From positions 1 to 64,000 of the forward strand of contig BMZV01000002.1 in assembly GCA_014652975.1 (NCBI GenBank): a stretch of DNA of 64,000 bases. The letters are read 5' to 3'. The notes below the pieces were generated by a model that did not search any database, was not told the DNA's origin, and saw only the letters and a list, made by a program, of their open reading frames with translations. The stretch is from Kocuria marina (GTDB taxonomy: Bacteria > Actinomycetota > Actinomycetes > Actinomycetales > Micrococcaceae). Positions 27,093 through 37,170 of this stretch are shown here, piece by piece. The translations under genes were made by a program, and so were the position numbers. Numbering within the stretch: the stretch's first letter is position 1; the number at the start of each line of letters is the position of its first letter.

Positions 27093-27121
27093 CTCCCCAG
27101 GTCACGCCGCCGAGCCCCCGT

Positions 27122-27155
27122 ACCGGGCCCCACCGTCACCGCGGTGGGGCCCGGT
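27122..27155. terminator. Terminator after dctA
   Basis: A 14-base perfect stem (27122-27135 with 27142-27155) and a six-base loop, 30 bases past the dctA stop. Confidence 0.85.
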
Positions 27156-27268
27156 GCATGTCCACGTTCGTGCGGGGGAGCGCAGCTGGTACCGGTCGGG
27201 TGCACCCCCGGGCGGTAGGGTAGGGCGTTGAGACTTGAACGGACGCCCAGGAAGGAAGGCTGTCGCCC

Positions 27269-28156
27269 GTGAGCAACGCCAGTGATGAGACGCCCCAGCA
27301 GAACCCGGCGTCGGACGCCGTAGGCCCCACCGGCCGCCCCGTGCGGACCTTCCCGGACCCGCCCGAGCTCACGGAACACGGCCCCGCCCGCATCATCGCG
27401 ATGGTCAACCAGAAGGGCGGGGTGGGTAAGACCACGTCCACGATCAACCTGGGGGCCGCGCTCGCCGAGCTGGGGCGCAAGGTGCTGCTCGTGGACTTCG
27501 ACCCGCAGGGCGCGCTGTCCGCGGGCTTCGGGTCCAACCCCCACGAGCTGGACCTGACCATCTACAACGTCATGATGGACCGTTCCGTGGACGTGTGGGA
27601 TGTGGTGCAGCAGACCCATGTGGAAAACGTGGACCTGTTACCCGCCAACATCGACCTCTCCGCCGCGGAGGTCCAGCTCGTGACCGAGGTGGCCCGCGAG
27701 CAGGTGCTCGCGTCCGCGCTGCGCAAGGTCGAGGACTACTACGACGTCATCCTGATCGACTGCCAGCCGTCCCTGGGGCTGCTCACGGTCAACGCGCTCA
27801 CGGCCTCCCACGGCGTGATCATCCCGCTGATCTGCGAGTTCTTCGCGCTGCGCGCGGTCGCACTGCTCGTGGATTCGATCTCTAAGGTCCAGGAGCGGAT
27901 CAACCCCAAGCTGCAGATCGACGGCGTGCTGGCCACCATGTTCGACTCCCGCACCCTGCACTCGCGCGAGGTCATCGCGCGCATCGTGGACGCGTTCGGG
28001 GACAAGGTCTTCGACACCGTCATCAAGCGCACCGTGAAGTTCCCGGACGCCACCGTGGCCGCGGAGCCGATCCTCAACTTCGCGAGCAACCACCCCGGTG
28101 CCGAGTCCTACCGTCAGCTCGCGCGCGAGCTGATCTCGCGCGGCGGGGCGCCGTGA
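27269..28156 (+). CDS. ParA-family ATPase
   Basis: 295 residues from GTG at 27269 with AGGAAGGAAGG upstream. Deviant Walker A is NQKGGVGKTTSTIN (Lys in KGGVGKTT, residues 49-56), switch I LVDFDPQGAL, Walker B-like VILIDCQPSLGLLTVNAL. These ATPases bind DNA cooperatively with ATP and move cargo or chromosome regions. It sits directly before scpA/scpB, the usual actinobacterial place for this orphan ParA; the origin-segregation parAB pair is normally elsewhere. The first 40 residues are an unconserved Pro/Ala-rich leader. Confidence 0.93.
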   Translation: MSNASDETPQQNPASDAVGPTGRPVRTFPDPPELTEHGPARIIAMVNQKGGVGKTTSTINLGAALAELGRKVLLVDFDPQGALSAGFGSNPHELDLTIYNVMMDRSVDVWDVVQQTHVENVDLLPANIDLSAAEVQLVTEVAREQVLASALRKVEDYYDVILIDCQPSLGLLTVNALTASHGVIIPLICEFFALRAVALLVDSISKVQERINPKLQIDGVLATMFDSRTLHSREVIARIVDAFGDKVFDTVIKRTVKFPDATVAAEPILNFASNHPGAESYRQLARELISRGGAP

Positions 28157-28169
28157 TCCCCACGCACTC

Positions 28170-29087
28170 GTGAGCACCGTCGAGCGCGAGGCAAATGCGG
28201 CGTCGGGTGGGTCCTCCGGCGAGCCGTCGGACGCGCCGTCCGGGGCGGCCGCGGGTTTCACCGTGGCGCTCGAGAACTTCCAGGGTCCGTTCGACGTCCT
28301 GCTGTCCCTGATCGCCAAGCACGAGATGGACATCACCCAGGTGTCCCTGTCCGCGGTCACGGACGAGTTCATCCAGTACGTGCGAGAGTTGCAGGAGATC
28401 GCCTCGCCCAAGGCGCTCGACGAGGCGAGCGAGTTCCTCGTGGTCGCGGCCACCCTGTTGGATCTCAAGGCGGCGCGCTTGTTGCCGCGCGGCGAGGTCG
28501 AGGACGAGTACGACGTCGAACTGCTCGAAGCGCGCGACCTGCTGTTCGCACGCCTGCTGCAGTACAAGGCGTTCAAGGAGGTCGCGGGGCAGCTCAACGC
28601 GCGCTTCGCCGCGGAGTCCGTGCGGATCCCGCGCCACGTGGACCTGGACCCCGCGGTCGTCACGGCCCTGCCGCCGCTCATGTGGACGCTCACACCCGAT
28701 CAGCTCGCGCACCTGGCCGTCGTGACGCTGGACCCCGAGCGGCACGTCCCTGAAGAGGTCGACGTCGCTCACCTCCACGGCGCGCGGGTGCGGGTCGCGG
28801 ACGAGGCCGAGACGATCGCCGAGGCGCTGCGGGACGGCGAGGAACACACGTTCCGGTCGCTGATCGCGGACGCGACGTCCACGCTCGTGATCGTCGTGAG
28901 GTTCCTGGCCCTGCTCGAGATGTACCGAGACCGGGTGGTGCGCATGCGCCAGGACGAAGTGCTCGGACCCCTGCTCGTGCGCTGGGACGGCTCCGACGAC
29001 TGGACCGCCGAGTCCCTGAGCAGCGAGTACACGGGCGCGGAGGCGGATCCGGCGGCGAGCGCCGGGGAGCAAAACCTGGGAGAATGA
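28170..29087 (+). CDS. scpA: Segregation and condensation protein ScpA
   Basis: 305 residues from GTG at 28170. It is the kleisin that bridges SMC heads. The N-terminal domain shows FTVALENFQGPFDVLLSLIAKHEMDITQVSL, the family hallmark, followed by helices through LLDLKAARLLPRGE. The C-terminal winged helix runs through TLVIVVRFLALLEMYRDRVV. The first 28 residues are Gly/Ser/Ala-rich and unconserved, as is the acidic tail. Lies 13 bases after parA and 48 bases before scpB. Confidence 0.95.
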   Translation: MSTVEREANAASGGSSGEPSDAPSGAAAGFTVALENFQGPFDVLLSLIAKHEMDITQVSLSAVTDEFIQYVRELQEIASPKALDEASEFLVVAATLLDLKAARLLPRGEVEDEYDVELLEARDLLFARLLQYKAFKEVAGQLNARFAAESVRIPRHVDLDPAVVTALPPLMWTLTPDQLAHLAVVTLDPERHVPEEVDVAHLHGARVRVADEAETIAEALRDGEEHTFRSLIADATSTLVIVVRFLALLEMYRDRVVRMRQDEVLGPLLVRWDGSDDWTAESLSSEYTGAEADPAASAGEQNLGE

Positions 29088-29135
29088 TTCCCGCACAGGA
29101 TCGGTGTGAACCGTACCGAAGGAGATGATGAGCGC

Positions 29136-29849
29136 GTGGCGGAACCCAGCCCCGCACGACCCCCCAATGTCGACATCGTCGACACCCACGACTCGGAACA
29201 GCCCACAGGGCTCGACGACGCGCAGTTGTATTCGGCCCTGGAGGCCGTGCTCATGGTGGCCGCGGCCCCCGTGCAGCTCGAGGAGTTCGCGCGCGTCACG
29301 GGCGAGCCCGTGCACCGGGTACGCAGCGCCTTGGAACACCTCAAGGCCGACTACGACGGCGTGATCGGAAACACCCCGGCGCACTCACCACGGGACGGCG
29401 CCGCCGGATATGATGGACGGTCGGCCTCCCGTGACGACACGGTGCCCGCCGCCCGCGTGCGTGGTTTCGAACTGCGCGAAGTGGCCGGCGGGTGGCGAAT
29501 CTACTCCCGCAGCGAGCATGCGCAGCTCGTCACGGACTTCGTGGTGGAGGGCAGCAGCTCGCGGTTGTCGCAGGCCGCCCTGGAGACCCTGGCCGTGGTG
29601 GCCTACCTGCAACCGGTCTCCCGTTCCCGCGTCTCGGCGATCCGCGGCGTGAACGTGGACGGCGTGGTACGCACCCTGGTGCAGCGCGGGCTGCTTACGG
29701 CCCACGAGCGCGAGGAAGCCACGGGCTCCGTCCTGTACTCCACCACCCCGCTCTTCCTGGAAAAACTCGGTCTCGGCTCGCTGGACGAGCTCCCGGACAT
29801 CGCACCCCTGCTGCCGGGAACCGACCAACTTGACGACATAGAGGACTGA
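29136..29849 (+). CDS. scpB: Segregation and condensation protein ScpB
   Basis: 237 residues from GTG at 29136, preceded by AAGGAG at 29119-29124; an upstream GTG at 29106 has no site. It is the kleisin-associated partner of ScpA. Two winged-helix domains are visible, LYSALEAVLMVAAAPVQLEEFARVTG and SRLSQAALETLAVVAYLQPVSRSRVSAIRGVNVDGVVRTLVQRGLL. A 25-residue insertion (NTPAHSPRDGAAGYDGRSASRDD) separates two strands of the first domain. Confidence 0.95.
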   Translation: MAEPSPARPPNVDIVDTHDSEQPTGLDDAQLYSALEAVLMVAAAPVQLEEFARVTGEPVHRVRSALEHLKADYDGVIGNTPAHSPRDGAAGYDGRSASRDDTVPAARVRGFELREVAGGWRIYSRSEHAQLVTDFVVEGSSSRLSQAALETLAVVAYLQPVSRSRVSAIRGVNVDGVVRTLVQRGLLTAHEREEATGSVLYSTTPLFLEKLGLGSLDELPDIAPLLPGTDQLDDIED

Positions 29850-29856
29850 TCGACGC

Positions 29857-30939
29857 ATGGCACAATCACGCAACAACCCATCCCGCGGCGGGGGAGCCCG
29901 CGGCCCCCAGGGTCGCGGCAAGGGCTCCAAATCCGGGCCCAAGGCCGGCTTCCGCTCGGGTCCCGGTAAGGCCTCCGGATCCCGCTCGGGCGACGCAGCC
30001 GGGCGCGGCTACTCCAAGGGCCCGGGTGCCGGGCGCGGCAAGGCGGCGGGCAAGCCCAAGGCCGCGGCGTCCCGCAAGGGACCCCAGAAGCCTCGCGCGT
30101 TCGCGGGCGTGGACAAGTACGAGCGCCGCGCGGCGGCGATCAAGGAGCACGGCCCGCACCGGCGTCGTCGTCCCAAGAACCCGCCCGTGGACCGGCTGGA
30201 GGTGCACGACGAGAACGGCGTGCGGCTGCAGAAACTCATGGCCCAGGCGGGCGTGGCGAGCCGGCGCGTGTGCGAGGAGATGATCCAGGACGGGCGCGTG
30301 TCCGTGGACGGTGAGATCGTCACCGAGCTGGGCGTGCGCGTGGATCCTGTGCTGCAGGCCGTGCACGTGGACGGGATGCGCATCCAGACCGACGAGAAGC
30401 TCGTCTACTACGCGTTCAACAAGCCCGCCGGTGTGGTCTCCACCATGGAGGACCCGGACGGCCGGCGCTGCGTGAGCGACTTCCTGGACCCGCGCAAGCA
30501 CGAACGCGTGTTCCACGTGGGCCGCTTGGACGTGGAGACCGAGGGTCTGCTGCTGCTCACCAACGACGGCGAGCTCACCAACCGCCTGACCCACCCCTCC
30601 TACGAGGTCCCCAAGACGTACCTGGTCCAGGTGCACGGGCCCGTGGAGAAGGGCGTGGGCAATCAGATGAAGCAGGGCATCCGGCTCGAGGACGGCGATG
30701 CGAAGGTGGACGACTTCCGCCTCGTGGACTCCACCCCCGGGCACGTGCTCATCGAGGTGGTGCTGCACTCCGGGCGCAACCGGATCGTGCGCCGCATGTT
30801 CGACGCCGTGAACCACCCCGTGGAGAAGCTCGCGCGCACCCACGTGGGCCCCATTGCGATCGGAGACCAGCGCCAGGGCACCGTGCGCAAGCTCTCGCAC
30901 ACCGAGGTGGGCAACCTCCTCGCGTCCGTGGGGATGTGA
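29857..30939 (+). CDS. rluB: rRNA large-subunit pseudouridine synthase B
   Basis: 360 residues. The first ~110 are a disordered, very basic Gly/Lys/Arg/Pro-rich extension. The S4 RNA-binding domain follows (RLQKLMAQAGVASRRVCEEMIQDGRVSVDG), then the RsuA-type catalytic domain with the nucleophile Asp in VGRLDVETEGLLLLTNDGEL. RluB converts U2605 (E. coli numbering) of 23S rRNA to pseudouridine. The basic extension is common in actinobacterial RluB and may help hold the ribosome. It starts eight bases after scpB and overlaps tyrA by four. Confidence 0.94.
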   Translation: MAQSRNNPSRGGGARGPQGRGKGSKSGPKAGFRSGPGKASGSRSGDAAGRGYSKGPGAGRGKAAGKPKAAASRKGPQKPRAFAGVDKYERRAAAIKEHGPHRRRRPKNPPVDRLEVHDENGVRLQKLMAQAGVASRRVCEEMIQDGRVSVDGEIVTELGVRVDPVLQAVHVDGMRIQTDEKLVYYAFNKPAGVVSTMEDPDGRRCVSDFLDPRKHERVFHVGRLDVETEGLLLLTNDGELTNRLTHPSYEVPKTYLVQVHGPVEKGVGNQMKQGIRLEDGDAKVDDFRLVDSTPGHVLIEVVLHSGRNRIVRRMFDAVNHPVEKLARTHVGPIAIGDQRQGTVRKLSHTEVGNLLASVGM

Positions 30940-32045
30940 TCGTGGTTCCCGTGACAGCATCCACGACCGGACCGGTGCTGGTCATCGGTTCCGGTCTGCT
31001 CGGGGCGAGCATCGGCCTGGGCCTGCGGCACCTGGGTGTGAGCGTGTACTTGCGGGACTCCTCGCCCACCACGGAGGCCGTGGCCCAGGACATCGGCGCG
31101 GGGCGCAGCGTGCGCGCCGCGGGCGGGGACGTGCCCGAGCCCGTGCTCGTGGTGGTCGCGGCCCCTCCGGACGTCGTGGCCGAGCTCGTGGTGCAGGCAC
31201 TGACCGATCACCCGGGTGCCACGGTGCTGGACATCGCCTCCGTCAAGGCCCCCATCCTGGCCGCCGTCACGGCGTCCGGTGCGGACCTCACCCGGTACGT
31301 GGGGACCCACCCCATGACCGGGCGGGAGAAGTCCGGGCCCGTGGCCGCGCGCGGGGAGTTGTTCACATCCATGCCGTGGGTGATCTGCCCCGGTCCTGAG
31401 ACCGGTGCGGGCGCCATCACGGCGGCGAAGAACCTCGCGGTGGACCTCGGCGCCACGATCACGGTGTTGGACCCCACCGAACACGACGAGACCGTCGCGC
31501 TGATCTCCCACGTACCGCAGGTGATGTCCTCCCTGCTGGCCTCCCGCTTGCAGGACACCCCGCTGCACCACCTGTCCCTCGCGGGGCAGGGGTTGCGGGA
31601 CACCACCCGGATCGCGGGCTCGGACCCCGGCCTGTGGGTGCAGATCCTCTCCGCGAACGCCCGGCCCGTGGTGCGCTCGCTGTACGAGGTGCGCGAGGAC
31701 ATCGAACGGCTCATCGCCACGCTGGAGGACCCGGCGGCGGACGGTGCGCGATTGGACATTGCCCAACTCATGGCCGAGGGCAATGCGGGCCAGGCGCGGA
31801 TCCCCGGCAAGCACGGCGGGGCACCGCGGGCCTTCGCGACCTTCACCGTGGCCGTGGACGACACCCCCGGGACCATTGCCAAGTTGCTCACGGAGATCGG
31901 GGAGATCGGGGTCAATCTGGAGGACCTGCGCCTGGAACACTCACCCGGGCAACCGGTGGGCCTGGTCGTGGCCTCGGTGGATCCCAACCGCCGGGAAGGC
32001 CTCGTGGACGAGCTGCAGGAACGCGGCTGGAAGGTGGTGCAGTGA
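30936..32045 (+). CDS. tyrA: Prephenate dehydrogenase with ACT domain
   Basis: 369 residues from GTG overlapping the rluB stop. It oxidises prephenate to 4-hydroxyphenylpyruvate for tyrosine synthesis, using NAD(P). The Rossmann motif is GSGLLGASIGLGL (residues 18-30). The catalytic region holds GTHPMTGREKSGPVAARGELF (conserved His) and SHVPQVMSSLLA. The final ~75 residues (FTVAVDDTPGTIAKLLTEIGEIGVNLEDLRLEH) are an ACT domain, which in relatives binds the feedback inhibitor tyrosine. The stop shares one base with the cmk ATG. Confidence 0.94.
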   Translation: MIVVPVTASTTGPVLVIGSGLLGASIGLGLRHLGVSVYLRDSSPTTEAVAQDIGAGRSVRAAGGDVPEPVLVVVAAPPDVVAELVVQALTDHPGATVLDIASVKAPILAAVTASGADLTRYVGTHPMTGREKSGPVAARGELFTSMPWVICPGPETGAGAITAAKNLAVDLGATITVLDPTEHDETVALISHVPQVMSSLLASRLQDTPLHHLSLAGQGLRDTTRIAGSDPGLWVQILSANARPVVRSLYEVREDIERLIATLEDPAADGARLDIAQLMAEGNAGQARIPGKHGGAPRAFATFTVAVDDTPGTIAKLLTEIGEIGVNLEDLRLEHSPGQPVGLVVASVDPNRREGLVDELQERGWKVVQ

Positions 32046-32785
32046 TGAACGCATGGGACACGAACGCGCGACTCGTGGTCGCGATCGACGGGCCCTCGGG
32101 CTCCGGGAAGTCCTCGGTGTCCAAGGAGGTGGCCCGCCGCTTCGACCTGGCCTACCTGGACACGGGAGCCATGTACCGGGCGGTGACCTGGTGGTGCCTC
32201 GAATCCGGGGTGGATCTCACTGATCCGCAGGCCGTCACGGCCGCAACCGAGACCGTCCCCCTGGAGATGGGCACCGATCCCCACGAGGAGCGGATCACGG
32301 TGGCCGGGCAGAACGTGCGCACGGCGATCCGCGGTAACCGGGTCACGGACCACGTCTCTGCGGTCTCCACGACCATCCCCGCCCGCGAGGTCCTGGTGCG
32401 CATGCAGCAGGACATCATCCGGGACAGCGGGTACCGGATCGTGGCCGAGGGCCGGGACATCACCACGGTCGTGGCCCCGGGCGCCCAGGTGCGGATCCTG
32501 CTGACCGCCTCGGAGGCCGCGCGGATGGCGCGGCGGGGCAAACAGGTGGGCGCAGCGGCGTCGTCGGACCTGGAGGCCCGTGTGGTGGGCAGGGACGCCA
32601 AGGACTCCACCGTGGTGAACTTCACTACGGCGCAGGACGGTGTGCACCTGCTCGACTCCTCCGAACTGACCATGGAACAAACGGTGCAGGGCGTGATCGA
32701 CCTGATCATCCGCGCCACCACACACGACGGGGCGCTCGCCGCGCCTCACGACACGGGCGCCAACGCCCCCGAGGAAGCGAGGTAA
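32045..32785 (+). CDS. cmk: Cytidylate kinase
   Basis: 246 residues from the ATG at 32045. It phosphorylates CMP and dCMP. P-loop is [18 protein letters not shown] (residues 14-31), the NMP-binding start is [12 protein letters not shown], the lid region contains [22 protein letters not shown], followed by RDAKDSTV. The tail after RATTHDG is not conserved. Two bases separate it from der, the standard cmk-der pair. Confidence 0.95.
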   Translation: MNAWDTNARLVVAIDGPSGSGKSSVSKEVARRFDLAYLDTGAMYRAVTWWCLESGVDLTDPQAVTAATETVPLEMGTDPHEERITVAGQNVRTAIRGNRVTDHVSAVSTTIPAREVLVRMQQDIIRDSGYRIVAEGRDITTVVAPGAQVRILLTASEAARMARRGKQVGAAASSDLEARVVGRDAKDSTVVNFTTAQDGVHLLDSSELTMEQTVQGVIDLIIRATTHDGALAAPHDTGANAPEEAR

Positions 32786-32787
32786 CC

Positions 32788-34332
32788 ATGAGCGCATCGG
32801 ACGAGCCCACGGTGGACTCCTACGAACAGTCCGTCCTGGGCGGGGGCAACGAGGACATCTCCCAGCGCCTGGCCGCGATCGACGACGCCGAGGCCGAGGC
32901 CCGTGCGCAGGCCCTGCGCGAAGGGCTGGCCGACTACGAGCTGGACGACGAGGACGCCGCGCTGCTCGCGGACTGGGTCGACGGAGACGACGAGCGGGAC
33001 GCCCGCCGCCCCGACCCCGTGGTGGCCGTGGTCGGCCGGCCCAACGTGGGCAAGTCCACACTGGTCAACCGCGTGATCGGGCGCCGCGAGGCCGTGGTCG
33101 AGGACACCCCGGGCGTCACGCGCGACCGCGTGTCCTACAAGGCGGAGTGGAACGGGAAGAACTTCACCCTGGTGGACACCGGCGGGTGGGAGCAGGACGC
33201 CAAGGGCATCCACAAGCGCGTGGCCGATCAGGCGGAGTTGGCCGTGGAGAACGCGGACGCCGTGCTGCTCGTGCTGGACGTGACCGTGGGGGTCACCGCG
33301 ACCGACGAGGCCGTGGTGTCCATGCTGCGGCGCGTGACCAAGCCGATCATCGTGGTGGCCAACAAGGCGGATTCCCCGCAGCTCGAGATCGAGGCCACCG
33401 CGCTGTGGTCCCTGGGCATGGGGGAGCCGTTCCCGGTCTCCGCGCTGCATGGCAAGGGCTCTGGCGACGCGCTGGATGCCCTCGTGGCGGCGCTGCCCGA
33501 GTACTCGGAGGTGGCCGAGGCCGAGCTCGAGGGTGGACCGCGCCGCGTGGCCCTGATCGGGCGGCCCAACGTGGGCAAGTCCTCCCTGCTGAACAAGCTC
33601 GCCGGTTCCGAGCGCGTGGTCGTGGACGAGACTGCCGGCACTACGCGTGACCCCGTGGACGAAATCGTGATGCTTGGCGGGGAACCGTGGCGTTTCATCG
33701 ACACCGCCGGCATCCGCCGCCGCGTGCACCTGCAGCAGGGGGCGGACTTCTACGCGTCGCTGCGCACCCAGACCGCTCTAGAACGCGCCGAGGTGGCCGT
33801 GGTGCTGCTCGCCGTGGACGAGGTGCTCTCCGAACAGGACGTGCGCATCCTGCAAATGGCCGTGGACTCGGGCCGCGCGCTGGTGCTCGCGTTCAACAAG
33901 TGGGACACCCTGGACGACGAGCGCCGGTTCTACCTGGAACGCGAGATCGAACGGGATCTGGCCCACGTGTCCTGGGCTCCCCGGGTGAACCTCTCGGCCA
34001 AGACCGGGTGGCACAAGGACAAGCTGGTCCCGGCGCTGCATACCTCCCTGGACTCCTGGGACCGCCGCATCCCCACCGGGCGGCTCAATGCGTTCCTGGG
34101 CGAGATCGTGGCGGCCCACCCGCACCCCGTGCGCGGCGGCAAGCAGCCCCGGATCCTCTTCGGGACGCAGGTGGCCTCCCGGCCGCCCAAGTTCGTGCTG
34201 TTCACCACCGGGTTCCTGGACCCCGGTTACCGCCGGTTCATCCAGCGTCGGATCCGTGAGACCTTCGGTTTCGAGGGCACCCCGCTGGAGGTCACCATGC
34301 GGGTGCGGGAGAAGCGCCAGCGCAAGCGCTGA
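32788..34332 (+). CDS. der: Ribosome biogenesis GTPase Der (EngA)
   Basis: 514 residues with two tandem GTPase domains. First P-loop GRPNVGKST (residues 83-91), [12 protein letters not shown]; second P-loop GRPNVGKSS near 256, [12 protein letters not shown]. The C-terminal KH-like domain ends in basic [11 protein letters not shown]. It acts in 50S subunit assembly. The first ~75 residues are acidic and unconserved, an extension common in actinobacterial Der. A hairpin terminator follows. Confidence 0.96.
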   Translation: MSASDEPTVDSYEQSVLGGGNEDISQRLAAIDDAEAEARAQALREGLADYELDDEDAALLADWVDGDDERDARRPDPVVAVVGRPNVGKSTLVNRVIGRREAVVEDTPGVTRDRVSYKAEWNGKNFTLVDTGGWEQDAKGIHKRVADQAELAVENADAVLLVLDVTVGVTATDEAVVSMLRRVTKPIIVVANKADSPQLEIEATALWSLGMGEPFPVSALHGKGSGDALDALVAALPEYSEVAEAELEGGPRRVALIGRPNVGKSSLLNKLAGSERVVVDETAGTTRDPVDEIVMLGGEPWRFIDTAGIRRRVHLQQGADFYASLRTQTALERAEVAVVLLAVDEVLSEQDVRILQMAVDSGRALVLAFNKWDTLDDERRFYLEREIERDLAHVSWAPRVNLSAKTGWHKDKLVPALHTSLDSWDRRIPTGRLNAFLGEIVAAHPHPVRGGKQPRILFGTQVASRPPKFVLFTTGFLDPGYRRFIQRRIRETFGFEGTPLEVTMRVREKRQRKR

Positions 34333-34361
34333 GTGGTTGCCCCTACTGGCTCGGTTTCCAG

Positions 34362-34395
34362 TCGGCGCGGGCGGCTCGCGAGTCGCCCGCGCCGA
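34362..34395. terminator. Terminator after der
   Basis: A 12-base perfect stem (34362-34373 with 34384-34395) around a ten-base loop, 29 bases past the der stop and about 70 bases before the tRNA. Confidence 0.8.
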
Positions 34396-34467
34396 TGTGA
34401 AATTCGGGCAGGGTTGGGGTAATGTAACTCGGGTGTTCGGGGCCGGAAACGGTGCCGAACACGGTCG

Positions 34468-34542
<75 letters not shown>

Positions 34543-34546
34543 GTAA

Positions 34547-34581
34547 AAGCCCAGGTGAGAGTAGGTATCTCGCCTGGGCTT
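34547..34581. terminator. Island-borne hairpin directly after the tRNA
   Basis: AAGCCCAGGTGAGA (34547-34560) pairs with TCTCGCCTGGGCTT (34568-34581), one G-T wobble, seven-base loop. It lies 5 bases past the tRNA in the element's left end and probably ends tRNA transcription now that the original terminator (50167) is displaced by 15.6 kb. The same hairpin recurs at 44024. Confidence 0.75.
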
Positions 34582-34738
34582 CGTCCTGTCCGAGGGCGGT
34601 TTTCGGTGGTCCCCCTGGGGTGGCGTCGGGCGGTCGCCTGTGGACAGTCGGACCGCCTCGACCCGCTTCCCTGGGGATAAGGGGACCAAAAGAGGACCAG
34701 AACGCTCGCGCGGCCACCCATGCTGTCGCGGGCGCACA

Positions 34739-35545
34739 TCACAGGCCCCTGGCTGAGGGGCCGCTGCGCCGGGCCTGTTTGCGTTGCCCGGCGGCGGAGA
34801 GGAAGGCGTTGGCCTGCTCGGCTGCCGAGGCGAGGTGGCGGTCGTCGGGGTGGAGGTAGCCGCGGGTGGTCTCCATCGAGGCGTGACCGAGGATGTCTTG
34901 TAGGACGTGCAACGGGATGCCGGCGTCGGCCATCCAGGTCGCTCCGGTGTGGCGTAAGCCGTGGCGGGTGAGGTCGGGCAGTCCGAGCCCTGCGACGATG
35001 CTGTCCCAGTTGGTGGCGTCGCGGACGGTTGCGGTGGTGAGGTATCCGCCCTTCGGGCCGACGAGGAGTTGGTCTTCGGGTTGCTTGCTCTCGGTGAGGC
35101 GGTCCAGGACGGGGCGGAGCGGTTCGAGGATCGGCACCCGGCGCTCTTTGCGGCTCTTGGTCGGCTTGGTCACCAGGCCGCCTTTGCCGGGGAAGACCTG
35201 CCTGCGGATCACGACGAGGTTCTTGCCGAAGTCCACGTCCCCGACCTGTAACCCGGACACCTCCGAGGACCGTGCGGCCAGCAGCGCGGCGAGCATCACG
35301 AAGTCGCTGTAGGACTGGTGCACCTTCCCACACGTCTTGGCGAGCCGGTTGAGGGTCTTCATATCCGGGATCGCGTGCGCCCGTGGGGAGGCTTGCTCGG
35401 CGGACTGGTCGCGGAAGGCGTTGCGGTTCAGGCTCGGCTTGGCGCGGTTCTTGGCGGGGTTGATCTGGATCAGCCCGTCCCGGACCGCTTCATCGAGCAC
35501 ACGGACCAGCGGTGCGATGGTGTTCTTGATGGTCGACGCCGGCGG
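34739..35545 (-). pseudogene. int: Tyrosine-recombinase integrase, N-terminally truncated
   Basis: The frame ends at 34739 and can be followed back to about 35545, where homology stops at the junction with the relaxase remnant. The visible part begins PPASTIKNTIAPLVRVLDEAV (end of the core-binding domain). The complete catalytic domain follows: AARSSEVSGLQVGDV (Arg), KSRKERRVPI (Lys region), TRHGLRHTGATWMADAG (His, Arg) and LGHASMETTRGYLHPD (His and nucleophile Tyr). The arm-binding and part of the core-binding domain, about 120-150 residues, are missing. It would have inserted the element at tRNA-Pro. A GTG at 35500 could start a 253-residue piece, unlikely to recombine. Confidence 0.88.
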
Positions 35546-37102
35546 ATCGTTCGGTCTCCTGGTCCACTCCCGCGATGACGCCCCGGAGCTTCACGACCTG
35601 CACCGCTTCACCCACGCCTGGGAGAAGACGACCTCGCTGCAGCTCCGTCACGGCCGATCCGAAGCGATCGACACGCTCATCGAGCACGACCGGATCACCG
35701 GCGGCGAAGCCGAGACCATGATCGACGCCGCGTACACCGCCTGGCAGCGCGACCTCGCTGCCGGCCGCGCGCCGGTCCTCGTGGCCGAAACGCACGAGAC
35801 GGTCACGACCCTCAACGGGCGAGCGCGAGCCGATCGGATCATCGGCGGGCAGGTGAACTCGGCCCTGAGGCCGCCCTGCATAACGGCACCGCGGCCTCTG
35901 AAGGTGATCTGGTCATCACCCGCCACAACGACCGCCGCCTCCGCAACGGCAGAACATGGGTCCGCAATGGCTCCCGCTGGACCGTTACTGCCGTACGCGA
36001 GGACGGATCGGTCAGCATCCGCCCGGCCGCCCGCAGGTTCGGCGGCGGGATCGTCCTACCTGCCGACTATGTAGCCGAGCACCTGTACCTCGGCTACGCG
36101 ATCACCGCGCACCGGGCGCAGGGCGTGACCATGCAGACCTCGCACGTCGTTGTCGCTCCGACGACTACGCGGGAGAACTTCTACGTCTCCATGACGCGTG
36201 GCGCGGAAGGCAACTTCGGGTATGTAGCCGTCGACCGTGAGGATCACGAGCACAGCGAGCCGCACCCTGATGACAACCCGAACGTCACCGCCCGCAGCGT
36301 CCTGTATGGCGTGCTCCAGCACGTCGGCGCGGAGCTGTCGGCGCACGAGACGATCACCGCCGAGCAAGAATATTGGGGCTCCATCGCCCAACTTGCGGCC
36401 GAATACGACACCATCGCCCAAGCCGCACAGCACGACCGCTGGGCAGCTCTGCTTGCGGCGTCCGGTCTCACGCCGGATCAGGTCGGCGACGTGCTGGACT
36501 CCGACGCCTACGGCGCGCTGTCGGCCGAACTTCGGCACGCCGAGGCCAATCACCACGACCTCGATGCTCTGCTCCCGCGGCTCGTCGGTGCCCGCCGTCT
36601 TGACGATGCCGACGACATCGCCTCCGTCCTCCACGCCCGCGTCGCGCGCGCCACCGTCCGGCCCGCCGGATCAGGCCGCACTCGCAAGTCCCCGCGGTTG
36701 ATCGTCGGTCTGATCCCGCACGCCAGCGGGCAGATAGCAGACGACATGCGGCAAGCCCTGGACGAGCGCCGCGAGCTGATCGAAGCTCGTGCCGACGCCG
36801 TGCTCCGTGGCTCCCTCACCGATGAGGCACCGTGGACGGCCGACCTCGGCAGGAAGCCGAGGAGCGAGAAGCAGAAGGCGGCATGGTGGCGCGCAGCCCG
36901 CACGATCGCCGCCTACCGCGACCGCTACGGCATCACCGACGACCGCACGCCATTCGGCCCGGACCCCGAGAGCACCAGCCAGAAGATCGATGCCATCCGC
37001 GCCCGCGCCGCCCTCAACCGCGCCCACGCCATCACCAACGACGAGCAGTCGGCGCAGCAGGTACGACAGACCGCGGCGGCTCGGCCCGCTCGGAGCCTAT
37101 GA
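35537..37102 (+). pseudogene. MobF/TraA-type conjugative relaxase-helicase, C-terminal remnant
   Basis: Two frames together give the helicase end of a TrwC/TraA-like protein. From about 35537 to 35860 one frame reads FGLLVHSRDDAPELHDLHRF...ETHETVTTLNGRARADRI. The next frame then continues EAALHNGTAASEGDLVITRHNDRRLRNG, GYAITAHRAQGVTMQTSHV and NFYVSMTRGAEGN, which correspond to late motifs of RecD-like SF1 helicases. So there is a frameshift near 35860 and the relaxase active site plus helicase start are gone. The 5' end abuts the integrase tail-to-tail at a rearrangement point. Past 36200 it is helical, of unknown role. Confidence 0.85.
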
Positions 37103-37170
37103 CGAGCGGAGTTGCACGGACCGAGCCACAACATGCCGTGAGTGTCGGTGCTCACAGATACGGTCAAGAC

